DNA from: Alphaproteobacteria bacterium
GTDB lineage: Bacteria; Pseudomonadota; Alphaproteobacteria; Reyranellales; Reyranellaceae
Length of the DNA stretch: 42,510 bases
Assembly (NCBI GenBank): GCA_947474005.1
Contig: CANJHI010000024.1
Coordinates: 1 to 42,510, forward strand
Direction of reading: 5' to 3'
The stretch's first letter is position 1; each line of letters opens with the position of its first letter. The position numbers and the translations under genes are program-made. Of this stretch, positions 1 to 7,443 are shown one piece after another. Below the pieces are notes generated by a model. The model was not told the origin of the DNA and ran no database searches. It worked only from the letters and a program-made list of their open reading frames with translations.

Positions 1-131
1 ACCTCGCCCTGCGCATCCACGACACCTACGACGCCATCGTCGATGCCTGCTGCAAGGCTTGGACTGACCTGCTCGCCACCCCGCAAAGGATCGCATCCAT
101 CACAAGCCGGCGATGGGCTGAACTGTCATGA
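1..131 (+). mobile_element. IS630-family transposase, C-terminal end only (cut by window edge)
   Basis: The frame that is open from base 3 ends at TGA 129-131 and encodes about 42 residues. They resemble the conserved tail of IS630-type DDE transposases: an HDTYDAIVDACC stretch, then AW, then a PQRI..I..R.W ending. Transposases of this family move by cut-and-paste and insert at TA dinucleotides. The rest of the gene lies left of the window. The element's end should lie about 20 bases past the stop, near the TA pairs at 149-152, where the neighbouring DUF1330 frame stops matching its family. Only one end is visible, so terminal repeats cannot be paired. The family call comes from memory of the motif over a short stretch. 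Confidence 0.75.
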
Positions 132-461
132 GTTCTGTCGGTTGGTATTATAAGCTTCCGAATTAAAGGTCGCCTCGGCTTTTTCCAGGCTCTCGAAGAC
201 CATGACGGCGATGCGCTTGGGTGGCTCACCGTAGAAGGAGACGCTCTTGCCGCCGCCTACGATGTACTTGCCGCCGCCATCGCGGATCGTCTTGGATGCC
301 GCCGGCAGATACTCCTTGGCGAAGATCTCGGCATCCCGGACATCTATCTCGCCGATGACGAAGGCGGGCGGCTTGCCCTGCGCATGGAGCACCTGGACGC
401 CGGCAGCCCCCAGTAGAACGCCAACCAACACCGAAACGACGACCGTTGTTCGCTTGCTCAT
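126..461 (-). pseudogene. DUF1330 family protein, C-terminus truncated by the IS end
   Basis: This reads as 111 residues. It begins with a signal peptide (short Lys/Arg start, hydrophobic stretch about 8-25, cleavage after HAQ) followed by a DUF1330 domain: a GEIDV strand, a Y.PAA.KTI helix, a GGKYIVGGG strand, and a KRIAVMVFES..KA..TFNSEAY ending. DUF1330 is a small ferredoxin-like fold of unknown substrate. Family members usually continue after the EAY motif for roughly 15-20 residues. Here the frame instead runs through NTNRQNS into a stop that overlaps the transposase tail, so the original 3' end has been replaced by IS sequence. It lies downstream of the Rieske oxygenase gene in the same direction, 78 bases away, so the two are probably co-transcribed. 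It may still fold, because the core is present. Confidence 0.7.
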
Positions 462-539
462 CCCTTGCTCCCACCTGTCAACCGAAGGATCTCATCACGG
501 CCGATGCACATCCTCTGCCAACCGGCTCGGCCGGTCGGC

Positions 540-1481
540 TTAGCGCTCCGGCGGCAGGAAGCAGGGGAACTCCTCGACATACTTGAAGTAGCGCGCGAGA
601 TGGCGGTCCGATGCCGTCAACAGGCCGCGGCGGAAGCGGATGGTGCGCAGCACCGGTGCATCCTCGGCGGTCAGCCGATCGACCATCGCCCGCACCTCGG
701 GCAGCCGGTCGTCCTCGCCGTTGGGGACGCCGACGACGAAGTGAGCGCGCGATGAACCTTCTTCGATCGGCGTTCCGCTGAACAACATGAACAGATCCTT
801 GCCGTTCAGTCTCAGATGCTGGGCGAAGCTGTTGGTGCCGGTGATGCGGCCATGCTGCAGGTGATAGGGGCTTTCGACGCGGAACTCGATGCCGCCACCG
901 GCGACCTCGAGCTGCTCGGGCATCGAGGCCGCGGGCAGCCCGTGCAAGGTGTGCAGGTGCTGGAAGTCGACGCCGTTGGAGACCGCCACCCAGGTGTCAT
1001 AGGGCACGGCGCCCCGCTCATGGGCCTCGTAGACGATCGTGGAAGGATCGGCGCCGGGAATGCGCGGCACGTCGAAGTCGGGTCGCTCGCCGTTGAAAGC
1101 CCAGACCAGTCCCCAGGCCTCCTCGCTCGGATAGGTGAAGATGCGCGCGGCCGTCGGGATCTTGTCGCCGGTCGGGATGTGCGCGCAGGCGCCCGACGGA
1201 TCGAACGACCAGTGATGGTAGGGGCAGCGCAGGCGCCCTTCGACGATCTGCCCGACCGAAAGATCGGCGCCGAGATGGGGACACCAGGCGCTCTGCACCA
1301 CGGCCTTGCTGGCCGGATCGCGGTAGGCCACGACGCGTGTGCCGAGGAAATCCCGGCCGAGCGGCGCGCCGGCCGCGAGGTCGCTAGCAAGGCAGACCGG
1401 GTACCAGGAGCGGTGGAAGCCCGCGGCCGTCGGGGTGCTGTGCCGGTTCGCCAGGCTGGTCTTGGAACTCACGACGCCCAT
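540..1481 (-). CDS. Rieske [2Fe-2S] aromatic-ring-type oxygenase, large subunit
   Basis: This 313-residue protein looks like the terminal oxygenase of a Rieske non-heme iron system. The N-terminal Rieske domain has C67-P-H69 and C86-P-Y-H-H (C86, H89), the ligands of the 2Fe-2S cluster. The catalytic domain shows NGVDFQHLHTLH at 169-180, the usual place of the mononuclear iron ligands. Such proteins hydroxylate or O-demethylate ring substrates and need a separate reductase, and none is encoded nearby. The frame is open further upstream, but the ATG at 1479-1481 has a GGGAGG ribosome site and avoids running across the operator region. The gene is divergent from a TetR regulator, with two palindromic operators between them, so it is probably substrate-induced. 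The substrate is unknown. Confidence 0.88.
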   Translation of the reverse strand: MGVVSSKTSLANRHSTPTAAGFHRSWYPVCLASDLAAGAPLGRDFLGTRVVAYRDPASKAVVQSAWCPHLGADLSVGQIVEGRLRCPYHHWSFDPSGACAHIPTGDKIPTAARIFTYPSEEAWGLVWAFNGERPDFDVPRIPGADPSTIVYEAHERGAVPYDTWVAVSNGVDFQHLHTLHGLPAASMPEQLEVAGGGIEFRVESPYHLQHGRITGTNSFAQHLRLNGKDLFMLFSGTPIEEGSSRAHFVVGVPNGEDDRLPEVRAMVDRLTAEDAPVLRTIRFRRGLLTASDRHLARYFKYVEEFPCFLPPER

Positions 1482-1501
1482 GGTGGCCTCCCTCGGAGTT
1501 T

Positions 1502-1517
1502 GGTACTGTGTAGTACC
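1502..1517. promoter_or_regulatory. TetR-type operator, copy 1 (GGTAC-N6-GTACC)
   Basis: Bases 1502-1506 are GGTAC and 1513-1517 are GTACC, a perfect inverted repeat with a 6-base centre. It lies between the divergent Rieske oxygenase and TetR genes and has the same form as the copy at 1534-1549. Confidence 0.75.
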
Positions 1518-1533
1518 ATCATCGTGAACATAT

Positions 1534-1549
1534 GGTACCGACTGGTACC
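1534..1549. promoter_or_regulatory. TetR-type operator, copy 2 (GGTAC-N6-GTACC)
   Basis: Bases 1534-1538 are GGTAC and 1545-1549 are GTACC, with a 6-base centre of different sequence from copy 1. The two operators are 32 bases apart start to start, about three helical turns, so two dimers could bind the same DNA face. This copy is 17 bases from the tetR start, which suggests autoregulation. Confidence 0.75.
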
Positions 1550-1566
1550 GAGTCAACAGGAACAAC

Positions 1567-2226
1567 GTGCCCAAGATCACGAAGAAGACGGCGGCCAAGA
1601 AGGCCCCTGCCCCCGCGTCCCCGCTGGCCGACATGCCGCCGCGCCGTCTCGCCATTCTGGGCGCGGCCTTCTCGGTGCTGATGGACCAGGGCTACGCCGG
1701 CGCCAGCACGCTCGAGATTGCGACCCGCGCCAAGGTTTCCAAGCGCGAGCTCTATGCCGAGTTCGGCAGCAAGCGTGGCATCCTCGAAGCGTTGATCGCG
1801 TCCACCTCCGCCCGCATGCAGGTGCCGCTCGCCCCCGTCGACGTCGCCGATCGCGCAGGCCTGACCGACGTCCTGATACGCTACGGCATCACCGCCCTCA
1901 CCGAACTCACGCAGCCCGCGGTACTGGCGATCAACCGCCTGGCCGTGGCCGAAGCCGGACGGTCGAGCGATCTCGGCAGGATCCTCGACCACAGCGGCCG
2001 CGAACCCAACCGGCTCGCCCTCGTTGCACTGTTCGCCAAGGCACAGGCGAAAGGCATTTTAGGCGCGGGCGATCCCGACCAGATGAGCGCCCAGTTCTTC
2101 TCGCTGCTGCTGGGCGATGTCCCGGTGCGACTCCTGCTGGGAGTCATCGCGCCGCCCGATGCCAAGGAAATCCAACGTCGCGCCACGGCGGCGACCGAGG
2201 CCGTTCTGTCGCTGCATGGGCTGTAG
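1567..2226 (+). CDS. TetR family transcriptional regulator
   Basis: This is a 219-residue regulator. After a Lys/Ala/Pro-rich N-terminal tail (about 1-22) comes a TetR helix-turn-helix: AILGAAFSVLMDQGYAGAS, then LEIATRAKVSKRELYAEFGSK. The remaining 140 residues form the all-helical ligand and dimer domain. The start is GTG at 1567, with AGGA about six bases upstream. It probably represses both itself and the divergent Rieske oxygenase-DUF1330 operon through the two GGTAC-N6-GTACC sites. The ligand is not predictable; TetR proteins in this arrangement usually sense the oxygenase substrate. Confidence 0.9.
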   Translation: MPKITKKTAAKKAPAPASPLADMPPRRLAILGAAFSVLMDQGYAGASTLEIATRAKVSKRELYAEFGSKRGILEALIASTSARMQVPLAPVDVADRAGLTDVLIRYGITALTELTQPAVLAINRLAVAEAGRSSDLGRILDHSGREPNRLALVALFAKAQAKGILGAGDPDQMSAQFFSLLLGDVPVRLLLGVIAPPDAKEIQRRATAATEAVLSLHGL

Positions 2227-2252
2227 ACGTATCAATGCAATTGAGAAAATGA

Positions 2253-2324
2253 TGTCATCCCGAGCGGAGCGAGGGATCTTTTATCAAGCGACACAAAAGA
2301 TCCCTCGCTCCGCTCGGGATGACA
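2253..2324. repeat. 30-bp perfect inverted repeat with 12-base loop
   Basis: The left arm 2253-2282 and right arm 2295-2324 are exact reverse complements over 30 bases, separated by a 12-base loop. It sits between the convergent ends of tetR and the isochorismatase-like gene, so it could act as a bidirectional terminator. The stem ends in TTTT. The core (CCCGAGCGGAGCGAGGG) resembles intergenic palindromes I recall from alphaproteobacterial genomes. A degenerate relative lies at 20200-20304. Confidence 0.9.
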
Positions 2325-2369
2325 CCGGGCCTGTAGTGAGGAACAGATTCCATCTGTTCGGAACCGACC

Positions 2370-2918
2370 CTAAAACACCGCAAGGATCGCGTCGGTCGTC
2401 GTTACCGTCGCATAGTCGCCATTGAGCAGCGCCAGCGTGAGCTGATGCACATCCTCGGCCGGCCATAGCCTGCCGGTAAGATCACGCTTGTCGCACGACC
2501 AGCAGGCATCGGCCGGCAGGCGGATCTTGTAGCCGAGGTTGGCACCGACCCGCACCGTCGCCTCGACCGAGTTGGCGAGCAGCCAGCCGCAGATGACGAG
2601 CGGCGGCTTGCCCATCGCCAGAAGGCGAGCATCGAGGTCCGTGCCGATGAAGGCACTGGTCACGCGCTTGGCGATCACCGCCTCGCCCTGCTGCGGCGCG
2701 GTCAACGGACTGAAATCATTGCCATCCTGCCCCGGCCTGAATGGCGAGTCCGGGTAGGTCGAATCATGTCGGACATGAATGATCGGCCGGCCGCGGTTGC
2801 GCCAGGCAGCCAGCAGTCGGGCAATGTTCCCCTCCGCATCGGGGTTGTTGCGCGGTCCCCACTTGGGGTGCTCCTTCGCCTTCTGCTGATCGATCAGAAT
2901 GAGAACGTCGTCTGCCAC
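2370..2918 (-). CDS. Isochorismatase-like (cysteine hydrolase family) protein with Ser at the nucleophile position
   Basis: This 182-residue protein has the alpha/beta isochorismatase fold. The first strand carries the catalytic Asp (VLILIDQQ, D10), the Lys is in IAKRVTSAF (K84), and the third block is ICGWLLANSVEATVR. Most relatives have Cys just before the V-E/D-x-T-x-R segment; here it is Ser117. It may therefore be a hydrolase with altered chemistry or a catalytically weak member. The frame is open to 2990, and an ATG at 2967-2969 exists. I chose GTG 2918 because the domain starts immediately after it and the ATG would overlap the start of the divergent gene. The start is uncertain and the substrate is unknown. 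Confidence 0.8.
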   Translation of the reverse strand: MADDVLILIDQQKAKEHPKWGPRNNPDAEGNIARLLAAWRNRGRPIIHVRHDSTYPDSPFRPGQDGNDFSPLTAPQQGEAVIAKRVTSAFIGTDLDARLLAMGKPPLVICGWLLANSVEATVRVGANLGYKIRLPADACWSCDKRDLTGRLWPAEDVHQLTLALLNGDYATVTTTDAILAVF

Positions 2919-2967
2919 AGGTCTTTGTTCCCTTGTTCTTGCCGGCCAATGGTAGTCGACTTCAACC

Positions 2968-3486
2968 ATGACCGTCATCCGACGCAACACGCCGCCCGCC
3001 AGCGCATTCCTGGACGATCTCGGCCGGTCCTACTACTGGGACTCGTACGAAGCGCCGCTGCGGCGTGACGACCTCGCCATGACGAAGATCTACCTCGCGC
3101 TCTTCGCCCACCATCCGCGCTGGGCCAAGTGGCTTCTGGTCCTGCGCGGCTGGATCGTCGCCCCTTTCGGTCTCAGGACGACCAGCGCGGCCGAGCTCGA
3201 CAGCATCGAGATCAAGTCCGCCTACACCGTCGGCGAGAAGATCGCGCGCTTCACCCTGTTCGGGCAGAACGACACCGAGATCGTCACCGGCGGCAACGAC
3301 AAGCATCTGGACTTCCGCGTGTCGGTCCGGAAGTTGACGGAGCACGGCGCGAGCCGGGTGGTGCTGTCCACGTCGGTTACCCCGCACAATGCCTTCGGCA
3401 AGGCGTACCTGTTCATCATCCTCCCCTTTCACCGGCTGGGCGTCAGGACGATCCTGTCGAATGCGGTCCGCGCCGGGCGGGTCTGA
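2968..3486 (+). CDS. DUF2867 family protein
   Basis: This 172-residue protein resembles DUF2867 proteins. It has an N-terminal Y.WDSYEAPL segment, a helix with KWLLVLRGWIVAPFGL, a YTVGEKIARFTLFGQNDTEIVTGGNDKHLDFRVSV beta region, and a C-terminal AYLFIILPFHRLGVRTIL stretch. No enzymatic role is established for the family. There is no signal peptide, but two hydrophobic stretches may be membrane-associated. The start codon overlaps a possible ATG of the divergent isochorismatase-like gene. The ribosome site is weak. Confidence 0.75.
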   Translation: MTVIRRNTPPASAFLDDLGRSYYWDSYEAPLRRDDLAMTKIYLALFAHHPRWAKWLLVLRGWIVAPFGLRTTSAAELDSIEIKSAYTVGEKIARFTLFGQNDTEIVTGGNDKHLDFRVSVRKLTEHGASRVVLSTSVTPHNAFGKAYLFIILPFHRLGVRTILSNAVRAGRV

Positions 3487-3587
3487 GGCGTCGGCAGCCA
3501 TGCATATTCGATGTCTTGCGCAATCCGCCGGTTGGTAGTCGAATTTCCAAAACGACGGCCCCAAAAATAACGACCCAGGAGGAAAAG

Positions 3588-4694
3588 ATGCAGTTCGGAT
3601 ATTTCACGATGCCGTCTCATCCGCCCGAACGCTCCCTCAAGGACGGGCACGAATGGGACCTCCAGGTGATCCGCTGGCTCGACGAGCTGGGCTTCACCGA
3701 GGCCTGGATCGGCGAGCATCACACCGCACCGTGGGAACCGCATCCCTCGCCCGACCTGCTGGTGGCGCAGGCGCTGATGCAGACCAAGAACATCCGCCTC
3801 GGGCCCGGCGGCTTCCTGCTGCCCTACCATCACCCGGCCGAGCTCGCGAACCGCGTCGCCATGCTCGATCACATCTCGGGCGGCCGACTGAATTTCGGCA
3901 TCGCGGCCTCGGGCCTGCCCAGCGACTGGGCGATGTTCAACGTCGACGGCATGTCGGGCGTCAACCGCGACATGACCCGCGAGGCGCTCGACATCATCCT
4001 GAAGCTATGGAGCTCGCCCGAGCCGTTCGACTACAAGGGCAAGTTCTGGCACGTGACCAAGCCCGACACGATGTTCGGGTTCCTGAAGCCGCACATCAAG
4101 CCGCTGCAGGCGCCGCACCCGCCGATCGGCGTTGCTGGCCTCTCCAAGGGCTCCGACACGCTGAAGCTCGCGGGTGAAAAGGGCTACATCCCGATGAGCC
4201 TCAACCTCAACCCGGCCTATGTAAGCAGCCACTGGGAGTCGGTCGAGATCGGTGCGGCGAAATCCGGCCGCACGCCCGACCGCAACCAGTGGCGCATGGT
4301 GCGCGAGGTCTTCGTGGCCGACACCGACGAAGAGGCGATGCGGCTCTCGGTCGGCAGCAGCATGGGCCGCATGATGCGGGAGTATTTCCTGCCGCTGCTC
4401 GCCCAGTTCGGCTTCCTCGAATATCTCAAGGTCGATCAGAGCGTGGCCGATTCGGACGTGACGCCGGAATACTGCGCGCAGCACAACTGGATCGTGGGCT
4501 CGCCCAAGACCGTCATCGAGAAGATCGAGAAGATCTATCACGAGGTCGGCGGCTTCGGGCAGCTCCTGGTGTTCGGCTTCGACTATGTCGAGAATCCGAA
4601 GGCGTGGCGCCACTCGCTCGAACTGCTCTCGAAGGAGGTGATGCCCAAGGTGCAGCACCTCAAGCCCAAGGCGGCGCGGCTGGCGGCGGAATAG
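3588..4694 (+). CDS. LLM-class flavin-dependent oxidoreductase (luciferase-like monooxygenase)
   Basis: This 368-residue protein has the bacterial luciferase TIM-barrel fold: an N-terminal MQFGYFTMPSHPP strand, LGFTEAWIGEHH, the IRLGPGGFLLPYHHP strand, LDHISGGRLNFGIAASG, and a C-terminal VGSPKTVIEKIEKI segment. Members use reduced flavin and O2 (or F420) to oxidise small organics. The length and the EHH and PYHHP motifs resemble the limonene-monooxygenase-like branch, but the substrate is not predictable. The frame is open upstream into the DUF2867 gene, but ATG 3588 has a textbook AGGAGG at 3577-3582, which fixes the start. A separate flavin reductase is expected elsewhere. Confidence 0.88.
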   Translation: MQFGYFTMPSHPPERSLKDGHEWDLQVIRWLDELGFTEAWIGEHHTAPWEPHPSPDLLVAQALMQTKNIRLGPGGFLLPYHHPAELANRVAMLDHISGGRLNFGIAASGLPSDWAMFNVDGMSGVNRDMTREALDIILKLWSSPEPFDYKGKFWHVTKPDTMFGFLKPHIKPLQAPHPPIGVAGLSKGSDTLKLAGEKGYIPMSLNLNPAYVSSHWESVEIGAAKSGRTPDRNQWRMVREVFVADTDEEAMRLSVGSSMGRMMREYFLPLLAQFGFLEYLKVDQSVADSDVTPEYCAQHNWIVGSPKTVIEKIEKIYHEVGGFGQLLVFGFDYVENPKAWRHSLELLSKEVMPKVQHLKPKAARLAAE

Positions 4695-4717
4695 TTGCTG
4701 CCAGCTTAGATCGGATA

Positions 4718-4745
4718 TTGACTATCCTATAGAATTTCCTATACT
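4718..4745 (+). promoter_or_regulatory. Sigma-70-like promoter without an assigned gene
   Basis: The -35 element TTGACT is at 4718-4723 and the -10 element TATACT at 4740-4745, with a 16-base spacer. Two TCCTATA copies 12 bases apart (4725, 4737) overlap the spacer and the -10. The next annotated gene on this strand is over 1.5 kb away, so the transcript would be a small RNA or a small peptide mRNA. Confidence 0.5.
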
Positions 4746-4839
4746 CCGGGACGAAGGCGATTCCGGAGATGGTCAAATTCGACCCGGGGAAAGGAGGCGG
4801 AAAAGGCCAGGCAGAAGATGCCGAATCGGACTCCTGAAA

Positions 4840-4858
4840 TGTCGCATTTCATGCGACA
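4840..4858. repeat. Short perfect hairpin (8-bp stem, 3-base loop)
   Basis: TGTCGCAT at 4840-4847 pairs with ATGCGACA at 4851-4858 around TTC. It lies about 100 bases downstream of the orphan promoter. There is no following T-run, so it is not an obvious terminator; it may be an operator or RNA structure. Confidence 0.55.
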
Positions 4859-4974
4859 GGCGACACGGCCGGTCATCGGCGAAATCGCAAGGCAGATGAG
4901 GAGGTTAGCCGGAGATAGGACCGTTTCAGGCAACCGCGATCCGGATTTTCAGTTTGTCGCGTTTTAGGCGACTC

Positions 4975-6237
4975 CTAGGCACCGCGTTTCGACAGCCTCG
5001 CCGCCGCGGCAAATCCCAGGGCGGCAACCAGCATGATGCCGGCCAGGCCCCACAGCACCGGCGTGTAGCCGCCGAAGGCGCTCCAGGCGAGCGAGGCGGC
5101 CAAGGGGCCGACCGCGCGCATGATGTTGGTCGGCATGGTGAGCGCGCCCGAGACCACGCCGTAGCCTTCGGGGCCGATGAACTCCGGCACCGACATGCCG
5201 CGCAGGATGGTCACCAGCCCGTTGGCGACGCCGTAGATGATGGCGAACAGGATCAGGCCGTAGACGTCGCTGATGCCCGCCGCCAGCATCGCCATCGACA
5301 CCGGGAAGGCGAAATAAATCATCGCACCGAGTTGTATGGTCGTGATGTGGCGCTGGCCCGCCATCAGCAGGACGCGGCCGACGACCTGCATCGGGCCGAT
5401 CAGGGCGATGATCGCCATCACCACGGCGATCGGCACGCCGCGGTCGTCGAGCAGCGGGATGAGGTGGAAGCTCATGGCCGAGAAGGCGAGGCCGTAGCCG
5501 GCGAAGGCCACGACGAGGCCCCAGAAGGCGGGCACGCGCACGGCGGCGGCGAGTGGGCTCTTCCTCTTTGTACCTTCGACGTGCGGCTTCGCCGCGGCAA
5601 TGGGGATGGCCTCGTCCTTCGGTCCCGGGACGAACAGCCAATGCATGACGGCGACGGCCACCATGATCGCCGCAAGGATCTCGAGCGACGGGCGCCAGCC
5701 GATCCGTTCGATCAGGAGTTGGGTGAAGGGAATGCCGAAGGTGCTGGCGAGGCCGCCGAGGAAGGTCATCAGCAGGATCGCCTGCTTGTAGCGCGGTCCA
5801 TAGACCCGGGTGATCACGGCGAAAGCGGGTTCGTAGAGGATCACCGCCTGACAGGCGCCGAGGCCGATCCACAGCGCGTAGAAGACCGGCAGCGAGTCGG
5901 TGCGCGACCAGACGAAAAGCAGGACCGCGGCCAGCAGCGATCCGCCGGTCATCAGCTTGCGGCCGTGCCCGCGGTCGATCCAGGCGCCGACCGGGATCGA
6001 GCAGAGGCCTGCGACTAGCAGGCCGGCCGAGAGCGCGCCGAACATGGCGCTGCGCGACCAGCCGAGTTCCTGCGTCATCGGCACGATGAACAGGGGAAAG
6101 GTGTAGTAGACGAGGCCCCACGAGACGAGCTGGCCGAGCGACAGCATCCAGAGAATGGTCGACGGGCGCTTGCGCCACGGTCCGCCTGCCCCGCTCCTCG
6201 CCCCGCCCCTCGCCATCGTCGCGTCTTCTCCAGCCAA
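4975..6237 (-). CDS. MFS permease, 12 transmembrane segments
   Basis: This 420-residue major facilitator has about 12 hydrophobic helices in two halves separated by a charged loop (GPKDEAIPIAAAKPHVEGTKRK). The first half has GAWIDRGHGRKLMTGG, a form of the MFS loop 2-3 motif. The second half has GMSVPEFIGPEGYGVVSGALTMPTNIMRAVGP, typical of the branch that includes monocarboxylate and oxalate-like carriers. The substrate is unknown. The annotated start is the upstream ATG at 6237; a second Met seven codons in (6216) is also possible. The gene is divergent from the linear amide hydrolase gene with about 90 bases between them. Confidence 0.85.
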   Translation of the reverse strand: MAGEDATMARGGARSGAGGPWRKRPSTILWMLSLGQLVSWGLVYYTFPLFIVPMTQELGWSRSAMFGALSAGLLVAGLCSIPVGAWIDRGHGRKLMTGGSLLAAVLLFVWSRTDSLPVFYALWIGLGACQAVILYEPAFAVITRVYGPRYKQAILLMTFLGGLASTFGIPFTQLLIERIGWRPSLEILAAIMVAVAVMHWLFVPGPKDEAIPIAAAKPHVEGTKRKSPLAAAVRVPAFWGLVVAFAGYGLAFSAMSFHLIPLLDDRGVPIAVVMAIIALIGPMQVVGRVLLMAGQRHITTIQLGAMIYFAFPVSMAMLAAGISDVYGLILFAIIYGVANGLVTILRGMSVPEFIGPEGYGVVSGALTMPTNIMRAVGPLAASLAWSAFGGYTPVLWGLAGIMLVAALGFAAAARLSKRGA

Positions 6238-6328
6238 TGTCTGCCGCGAAAGAGGATAGAGCTTCGATTGCCGTTCGTCCCTTGCCGTCTAGAATACCCG
6301 CCCGACCACCGAAACAGGGAGGACCGAG

Positions 6329-7438
6329 ATGCAACCTCATTCGAAGTTCATGGCCGTCCTGCTGGGGTCCGCCGTGCTTTCGTCGATCGTGCTGGCGGCG
6401 TCGGCGATCGGCACCGCCATCGCCTGCACACGCACCCTCTATGTCGGCGCCGACAACACCGTCATCACCGGCCGCAACATGGATTGGAAGGAGGACATGG
6501 CATCGAACCTGTGGGTGTTCCCGGCCGGCATGAAGCGAGACGGCGCGGCCGGTCCGAGGTCACTGTAATGGACGGCCAAATTCGGAAGCGTGGTCGTGTC
6601 CGGCTATGAAGTCGGCAGCACTGACGGAATGAACGAGAAAGGCCTCGTCACCAACCTGCTCTACCTCGCGGAGTCCGACTACGGGAAGCCCGACGCAAGC
6701 CGGCCGCTGCTCTCGATCTCGACCTGGCCGCAGTACGTCCTGGACAATTTCGCGACCGTCGCCGAGGCGGTCGATGCGCTGCGAAAGGAACCGTTCTCGA
6801 TGCTTGCGCCGGCGCTGCCGAACGGCACGCCGGCCGCGCTGCATCTGGCGATCTCGGATTCGTCGGGCGATTCGGCGATCTTCGAATATGTCGACGGCAA
6901 GCTGCAGATCCATCACGGCAAGCAGTACACCGTGATGACGAACTCGCCGATCTACAGCGAACAGCTCGCTCTCAACGAATATTGGAAGGGTATCGGCGGC
7001 CTGACCTTCCTGCCCGGCACCAACCGGGCGGCCGACCGCTTTGCGCGCGCCTCGTTCCTGCTGGGCGCGATCCCCACCCAGATCGACAAGAACTACATCA
7101 AGAGCGTGCCGCAGCAATCCTTCGCCAATCAGGCGGTCGCGAGCGTGATGGGCGTACAGCGCGCCGTGAGCGTGCCGCTCGGCATCACCACGCCTGATCA
7201 GCCGAACATCTCATCGACCATCTGGCGCACCGTTTCCGACCAGAAGAACCTCGTCTACTTCTTCGACTCGGCAACGCGGCCCAACACCTTCTGGGTATCG
7301 CTCGCCAAGCTCGACCTCAAGCCCGGCGCGCCCGTCAAGAAGCTCACGATCCAGAACGGCGAGGTCTTCTCCGGTGAGGTTTCCAGCAACTTCAAGCCGT
7401 CCGAACCGTTCAAATTCCTGCCGGCTACATCCAACTAA
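6329..7438 (+). pseudogene. Choloylglycine-hydrolase / penicillin V acylase family protein interrupted by an in-frame TAA
   Basis: This reads as one frame of 370 codons from ATG 6329 to 7438, broken by TAA at 6566-6568. Before the stop come a signal peptide (about 1-32), then Cys33 in the IACTRT motif, which would become the N-terminal nucleophile after processing, and GRNMDW. After the stop, the same frame continues with W-T-A-K-F-G, DGMNEKGL, a TNSPIYSEQ motif and RFARASF, all conserved Ntn-hydrolase positions. These enzymes cleave linear amides such as penicillin V, bile-salt conjugates or acyl-homoserine lactones. The stop falls where relatives have a residue between L and W (family pattern SLxW), and AAA or AAG to TAA is one or two base changes. 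Restart at ATG 6590 would lack the nucleophile, so no active enzyme is expected unless the stop is read through or is a sequencing error. Confidence 0.85.
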
Positions 7439-7443
7439 GACTC

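Larger units (their letters stand above)
4695..4974. other. Intergenic stretch with a strong promoter-like signal and no clear gene
   Basis: No recognisable protein is encoded. The stretch contains a sigma-70-like promoter (4718-4745), a direct repeat TCCTATA at 4725-4731 and 4737-4743, a perfect 8-bp hairpin (4840-4858), an isolated AAAGGAGG site, and a 5-bp inverted repeat GTCGC/GCGAC at 4956-4972. Small frames of 22 codons (ATG 4769) and 49 codons (ATG 4818) exist but have poorly placed ribosome sites. Confidence 0.5.

Noticed and set aside
4769..4967. Small frames of 22 and 49 codons after the orphan promoter
   Set aside because: Ribosome site spacing is wrong for both and no homologue is recognised, so they are mentioned only as possibilities.
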